Source: Chitinophagaceae bacterium (GTDB lineage: Bacteria; Bacteroidota; Bacteroidia; Chitinophagales; Chitinophagaceae). Taken from it: DNA of 36,767 nt. Numbering within the stretch: position 1 is the first letter of the stretch; every line of letters starts with the position of its first letter. The translations under genes and the position numbers were made by a program. Shown here in pieces: positions 33,514-36,767 of this stretch. The DNA lies in assembly GCA_025929635.1 (NCBI GenBank), contig JAICPX010000003.1, positions 1 through 36,767 of the forward strand, given 5' to 3'. The notes beneath the pieces are model-generated. The model was not told the origin of the DNA. It saw nothing but the letters and a program-made list of their open reading frames with translations, and ran no database searches.

Positions 33514-33981
33514 ATGCGTAAAGCACAAGCAAAAAAATTACCCTTAGCACCCGATCCAAAGTTCAATGACAAACTGGTTACCCGTTTTGTCAACAATATC
33601 ATGTGGAGCGGTAAAAAGAGTACTTCTTTTAATACTTTTTATAACGCACTTGAAAAAGTAGGCAAGCAAACCGGTGAAGAAGGATACGATGTCTGGAAAA
33701 AGGCATTGGCAAATGTGACCCCATCTGTTGAGGTGCGTAGCCGGCGTATTGGTGGTGCTACTTTCCAGATCCCTACCGAAGTTCGGCCCGATCGGAAAAT
33801 CTCATTGAGCATGAAATGGTTGATCCGTTATAGCCGTGAAAGAAACGGACGCAGCATGGCTGATAAACTCGCAGGTGAGATCGTAGCAGCTGCCAAGGGG
33901 GAAGGATCTGCGTTTAAAAAGAAAGAAGATACCCATCGTATGGCGGAAGCTAACAAGGCATTTGCCCACTTTAAAGTATAA
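33514..33981 (+). CDS. rpsG: 30S ribosomal protein S7
   Basis: S7 nucleates assembly of the 30S head and contacts mRNA and tRNA at the E site. The 155 residues show the typical start [52 protein letters not shown] and the C-terminal [13 protein letters not shown]. It lies 69 nt after rpsL and is followed by a strong terminator, so S12 and S7 form one transcript while fusA has its own promoter. Confidence 0.98.
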   Translation: MRKAQAKKLPLAPDPKFNDKLVTRFVNNIMWSGKKSTSFNTFYNALEKVGKQTGEEGYDVWKKALANVTPSVEVRSRRIGGATFQIPTEVRPDRKISLSMKWLIRYSRERNGRSMADKLAGEIVAAAKGEGSAFKKKEDTHRMAEANKAFAHFKV

Positions 33982-34006
33982 GCGTGAGAAAATTGACTGA
34001 TACATC

Positions 34007-34036
34007 AAGCCATCCAAAGGATGGCTTTGGTTTTTA
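34007..34036 (+). terminator. Intrinsic terminator after rpsG
   Basis: AAGCCATCC at 34007-34015 pairs perfectly with GGATGGCTT at 34019-34027 around AAA, followed by a T-rich run. It separates rpsL-rpsG from fusA. Confidence 0.85.
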
Positions 34037-34108
34037 TATGAGTTTAAAAGCGCAATTAACTAACTGATTTTTAGGAAAACTATCTGGAAAACTTCGTCCT
34101 TGCCTTGC

Positions 34109-34138
34109 TTGAATGCTGGGTTTTTATTCCTACTTTTG
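34109..34138 (+). promoter_or_regulatory. Promoter of fusA
   Basis: TTG at 34109-34111, exactly 19 nt, then TACTTTTG at 34131-34138 match the Bacteroidota consensus. Transcription should start near 34145, giving a short leader to the ATG at 34168. Confidence 0.7.
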
Positions 34139-34167
34139 CGCCTCCAAATTATAAAGGGAAAAATTAC

Positions 34168-36312
34168 ATGGCAGACTTAAAATTTCAAAGAAACTTTGGT
34201 ATTGCGGCTCACATCGATGCCGGCAAAACCACAACGACTGAACGTATCCTTCGCTATACAGGTATGATACACAAAATTGGTGAGGTGCATGACGGTGCCG
34301 CCACCACTGACTGGATGGAGCAGGAAAAAGAAAGAGGTATTACTATTACTTCTGCAGCGGTTAGCTGCCAGTGGAATTTTCCTACCACAAAAGGAAAGGC
34401 AGATGCCAATACAAAAAAATATTATTTCAATATCATCGATACGCCCGGTCACGTCGACTTTACGGTTGAAGTAGAACGCTCTATGAGGGTTCTTGATGGG
34501 TTGATCGCTCTATTCTCAGCGGTTGATGGCGTAGAGCCACAGTCTGAAACTGTCTGGCGCCAGGCAAACCGGTACAATGTACCAAGGATTGGGTTTGTTA
34601 ACAAAATGGACCGTGCGGGGGCCGATTTTTTAAACGTGGTTAAGCAGGTTCGTGAAATGCTTGGGTCAAAGGCGGTTCCCCTGCAACTCCCGATCGGTGC
34701 CGAAGATGATTTCAAAGGTGTTGTTGATTTGATCAAAATGAAAGGTGTTATCTGGCATATGGAAACAGAAGGAATGACATTCGATGAGATCGAAATTCCT
34801 GCTGACCTGGTTGATGAAGCAAAAGAATGGAGAGCACAACTGGTAGAAGCAGTTGCTGAATATGATGATAAATTATTGGAAAAATTCTTTGACAATCCAG
34901 ACTCCATCAGTGAAGATGAAATACATGAAGCGGTTCGCAAGGCGACCATCGATATGACCATTGTTCCTATGCTTTGTGGTTCTTCATTCAAGAACAAAGG
35001 TGTCCAGACTGCATTGGATGCAGTTTGTCGTTACCTGCCTTCACCGGTTGATGTTGAAGCCATCAAAGGAACTGATCCAAATACCGGCAAAGAGTTGATC
35101 CGTAAACCAGATGCAAAAGAACCATTCGCGGCTCTTGCATTTAAGATCATGACTGATCCTTTTGTTGGTCGTTTGGCATTCTTCCGTTGTTATTCCGGTC
35201 ATCTTGATGCAGGTTCTTATGTGTTGAATGTAAGAAGCGGTAAGAAAGAACGCATCAGCCGTATCATGAAGATGTTTGCTAACAAACAAAATCCAATTGA
35301 TTTTATTGAAGCGGGTGATATTGGTGCAGCAGTTGGTTTCAAAGAAATAAAAACAGGCGATACACTCTGTGATGAAGATCACCCGATCGTTCTTGAGAAT
35401 ATGTTTATTCCCGAACCGGTAATTTCTTTGGCTGTTGAGCCAAAGACGCAAGCCGACGTTGACAAAATGGGAATGGCGATTGCAAAGTTGATCGAAGAGG
35501 ATCCGACACTTCGTGTAAAAACTGATGAAGAAACTGGTCAAACAGTTCTTTCAGGAATGGGTGAATTGCACCTGGAGATCATTGTTGACAGGATGAAGAG
35601 AGAATTTAAAGTGGAAGTGAACCAGGGGGCGCCGCAGGTGGCGTATAAAGAAGCGTTCCAGGCTACTGTTGAACACCGGGAGACATTAAAGAAACAAACT
35701 GGTGGTCGAGGTAAGTTCGCTGATATTATTTTTGAATTCGGTCCTGTTGATGCAGAATGGAAAACAGAAAACCCTGATAAGAATTTCCAGTTTGTAAATG
35801 ATATTTTCGGAGGATCCATTCCCCGTGAATACGTCCCGGCGATTCAAAAAGGATTTGAGCAAGCGATGACAAATGGTGTCCTTGCAAATTATCCCGTTGA
35901 TAATATGAAGGTGCGTGTATTCGATGGAAGCTTCCATGCTGTTGACTCTGATTCAATGTCATTTGAATTGTGTGCCAAAGCTGGTTTCCGTGAAGCGGCA
36001 AGAAAAGCAAAACCAGTGTTACTTGAACCTATCATGAGAGTCGAAGTGGTAACACCCGATCAATACATGGGTGACGTAACGGGGGATTTGAACAGAAGAA
36101 GGGGAATGTTGGAAGGAATGGATAGTCGTGCGGGTGCACAGGTTATTAAAGCAAAGGTTCCATTAAGCGAAATGTTTGGTTACGTAACACAACTTCGTTC
36201 GTTGAGTTCTGGCCGTGCATCATCAACTATGGAATTCAGCCATTACTCACCTGCGCCGTCGGGCATTGCGGAAGAGGTGATAGCTAAAGTGAAAGGTAAA
36301 GTGAATGCATGA
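34168..36312 (+). CDS. fusA: Elongation factor G
   Basis: EF-G drives ribosome translocation using GTP. From the ATG at 34168 the product has 714 residues; an upstream in-frame start at 34105 would lie before the promoter and was rejected. GTPase motifs are complete: G1 [13 protein letters not shown]2 around [10 protein letters not shown]3 DTPGHVDF, G4 NKMD. Domain II ([11 protein letters not shown]), domain III ([26 protein letters not shown]), domain IV ([15 protein letters not shown]) and domain V ([23 protein letters not shown]) follow in order. A short insert ([11 protein letters not shown]) before G3 is usual in Bacteroidota. It is flanked by its own promoter and terminator. Confidence 0.98.
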   Translation: MADLKFQRNFGIAAHIDAGKTTTTERILRYTGMIHKIGEVHDGAATTDWMEQEKERGITITSAAVSCQWNFPTTKGKADANTKKYYFNIIDTPGHVDFTVEVERSMRVLDGLIALFSAVDGVEPQSETVWRQANRYNVPRIGFVNKMDRAGADFLNVVKQVREMLGSKAVPLQLPIGAEDDFKGVVDLIKMKGVIWHMETEGMTFDEIEIPADLVDEAKEWRAQLVEAVAEYDDKLLEKFFDNPDSISEDEIHEAVRKATIDMTIVPMLCGSSFKNKGVQTALDAVCRYLPSPVDVEAIKGTDPNTGKELIRKPDAKEPFAALAFKIMTDPFVGRLAFFRCYSGHLDAGSYVLNVRSGKKERISRIMKMFANKQNPIDFIEAGDIGAAVGFKEIKTGDTLCDEDHPIVLENMFIPEPVISLAVEPKTQADVDKMGMAIAKLIEEDPTLRVKTDEETGQTVLSGMGELHLEIIVDRMKREFKVEVNQGAPQVAYKEAFQATVEHRETLKKQTGGRGKFADIIFEFGPVDAEWKTENPDKNFQFVNDIFGGSIPREYVPAIQKGFEQAMTNGVLANYPVDNMKVRVFDGSFHAVDSDSMSFELCAKAGFREAARKAKPVLLEPIMRVEVVTPDQYMGDVTGDLNRRRGMLEGMDSRAGAQVIKAKVPLSEMFGYVTQLRSLSSGRASSTMEFSHYSPAPSGIAEEVIAKVKGKVNA

Positions 36313-36334
36313 TTCAGGTCTTAATGATAAATCT

Positions 36335-36361
36335 AAACCCGATTTATCGTCGGGTTTTTTT
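36335..36361 (+). terminator. Intrinsic terminator of fusA
   Basis: AAACCCGA at 36335-36342 pairs perfectly with TCGGGTTT at 36350-36357 around a 7-nt loop and is followed by further T. It lies 22 nt after the fusA stop. Confidence 0.85.
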
Positions 36362-36431
36362 GTTTCTCGTAAAATTACCTGTATCGAACTTTCCCGATAA
36401 CATTAAAATCATATTAATGTAAGTAGATCTG

Positions 36432-36461
36432 TTGCACCTTGTTTTGCGATCATTACCTTTG
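36432..36461 (+). promoter_or_regulatory. Promoter of the DUF4382 lipoprotein gene
   Basis: TTG at 36432-36434, 19 nt, and TACCTTTG at 36454-36461 match the Bacteroidota consensus. The predicted start near 36468 gives an 80-nt leader that contains the hairpin at 36479-36498. Confidence 0.6.
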
Positions 36462-36478
36462 CATTATCGATACCAAAG

Positions 36479-36498
36479 AAAGACCCGCCAGGGTCTTT
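36479..36498 (+). other. Terminator-like hairpin in the leader of the DUF4382 gene
   Basis: AAAGACCC at 36479-36486 and GGGTCTTT at 36491-36498 pair perfectly around GCCA, followed by a short T-rich stretch (TGTTATTTT). It lies about 11 nt after the predicted transcription start and 50 nt before the ATG, so it could attenuate the gene or stabilise the 5' end of its mRNA. Confidence 0.55.
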
Positions 36499-36550
36499 TG
36501 TTATTTTGGCACTAATATTGATTTTATCGGCGTACCGTTAAATGATTAAT

Positions 36551-36767
36551 ATGAGAACAAGACTTTTGATTTCTGCGTTGATGGTGGCCATAGCGGGCAT
36601 TTCTATTTTTATTTCATGTAAAAAGGATAGTACCGCCGATGGCACGGCAAGATTACAGGTTTTTTTAACCGATGACCCTGGTGATTACGAAGCCGTTTAT
36701 ATCGATGTAAAGGATGTGCAGATAAATGTGGATGGCGATGATGTGAACGGATGGCAAAGTCTGCAGG
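36551..36767 (+). CDS. DUF4382 lipoprotein, 3' end beyond the window
   Basis: The frame is open to the window end. It starts with a lipoprotein signal (MRTRLLISALMVAIAGISIF, then ISCKKD) with Cys23 acylated; an in-frame ATG at 36542 would add three residues. The mature part begins GTARLQVFLTDDPGDYEAV followed by YIDVKDVQINV, the N-terminal pattern of DUF4382 domains, which are beta-sandwich modules of secreted Bacteroidota proteins with no known activity. Only 72 residues are visible. It has its own promoter and leader hairpin. Confidence 0.8.
   Translation, partial: MRTRLLISALMVAIAGISIFISCKKDSTADGTARLQVFLTDDPGDYEAVYIDVKDVQINVDGDDVNGWQSLQ

Overview
The window looks like a core chromosomal segment of a Bacteroidota member, most probably the family Chitinophagaceae. 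Signs are Bacteroidota-type promoters (TTG or TTTG, about 19-20 nt, TAnnTTTG), no Shine-Dalgarno sites, a type III glutamine synthetase, a GLPGLI-family protein, many small lipoproteins, a phosphosulfolactate-synthase-like enzyme, and the rpsL-rpsG-fusA cluster. No tRNA, rRNA, CRISPR array, intact insertion sequence or phage gene was seen.

Layout. 1-360: a broken redoxin gene whose 3' part is replaced by a fragment of a TPR gene on the other strand (rearrangement or contig-end chimera). 493-3137: efp, then accB-accC of acetyl-CoA carboxylase. 3138-3557: a repeat cluster. 3558-6713: small accessory genes (membrane protein, VOC, DUF1203, DUF1801, SnoaL-like, outer-membrane lipoprotein). 6828-10168, minus strand: GSII followed by GSIII glutamine synthetase. 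10320-11618: multi-pass membrane protein. 11784-16055: purL, hldD, proC. 16361-20247: secreted sugar-dehydrogenase-like lipoprotein, small basic protein, secreted amidohydrolase, decayed methyltransferase. 20473-27052: pyrG, yidC, GLPGLI protein, small secreted protein, TPR protein. 27173-28695: ComA-like synthase overlapping aroE. 28682-31743, minus strand: an overlapping operon (psi-like protein, rdgB, ECF sigma, anti-sigma, thioesterase). 31825-36312: ilvE, rpsL, rpsG, fusA. 36551-end: a truncated DUF4382 lipoprotein.

Most genes are housekeeping: translation (efp, rpsL, rpsG, fusA), fatty-acid initiation (accBC), nitrogen assimilation (two glutamine synthetases), nucleotide synthesis and cleaning (purL, pyrG, rdgB), amino acids (proC, aroE, ilvE), and envelope building (hldD, yidC).

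The most unusual signal is non-coding. At least six intergenic sites carry degenerate arrays with a strict 7-nt period. Each site has its own unit (TAATTAT, GACTATT, GAAGTCG, CAGTCNN twice, AAATNCC). Four of the six have two arms in inverted orientation, so the RNA could fold into a long imperfect hairpin. The arrays touch gene boundaries: one contains the accC start codon, one covers the glutamine synthetase stop codon, and three lie just upstream of a promoter -7 element (purL, yidC, rpsL). A seventh array of the same GAAGTCG type lies in frame inside hldD and explains an apparent extra loop in that protein. I know of no named element that fits.
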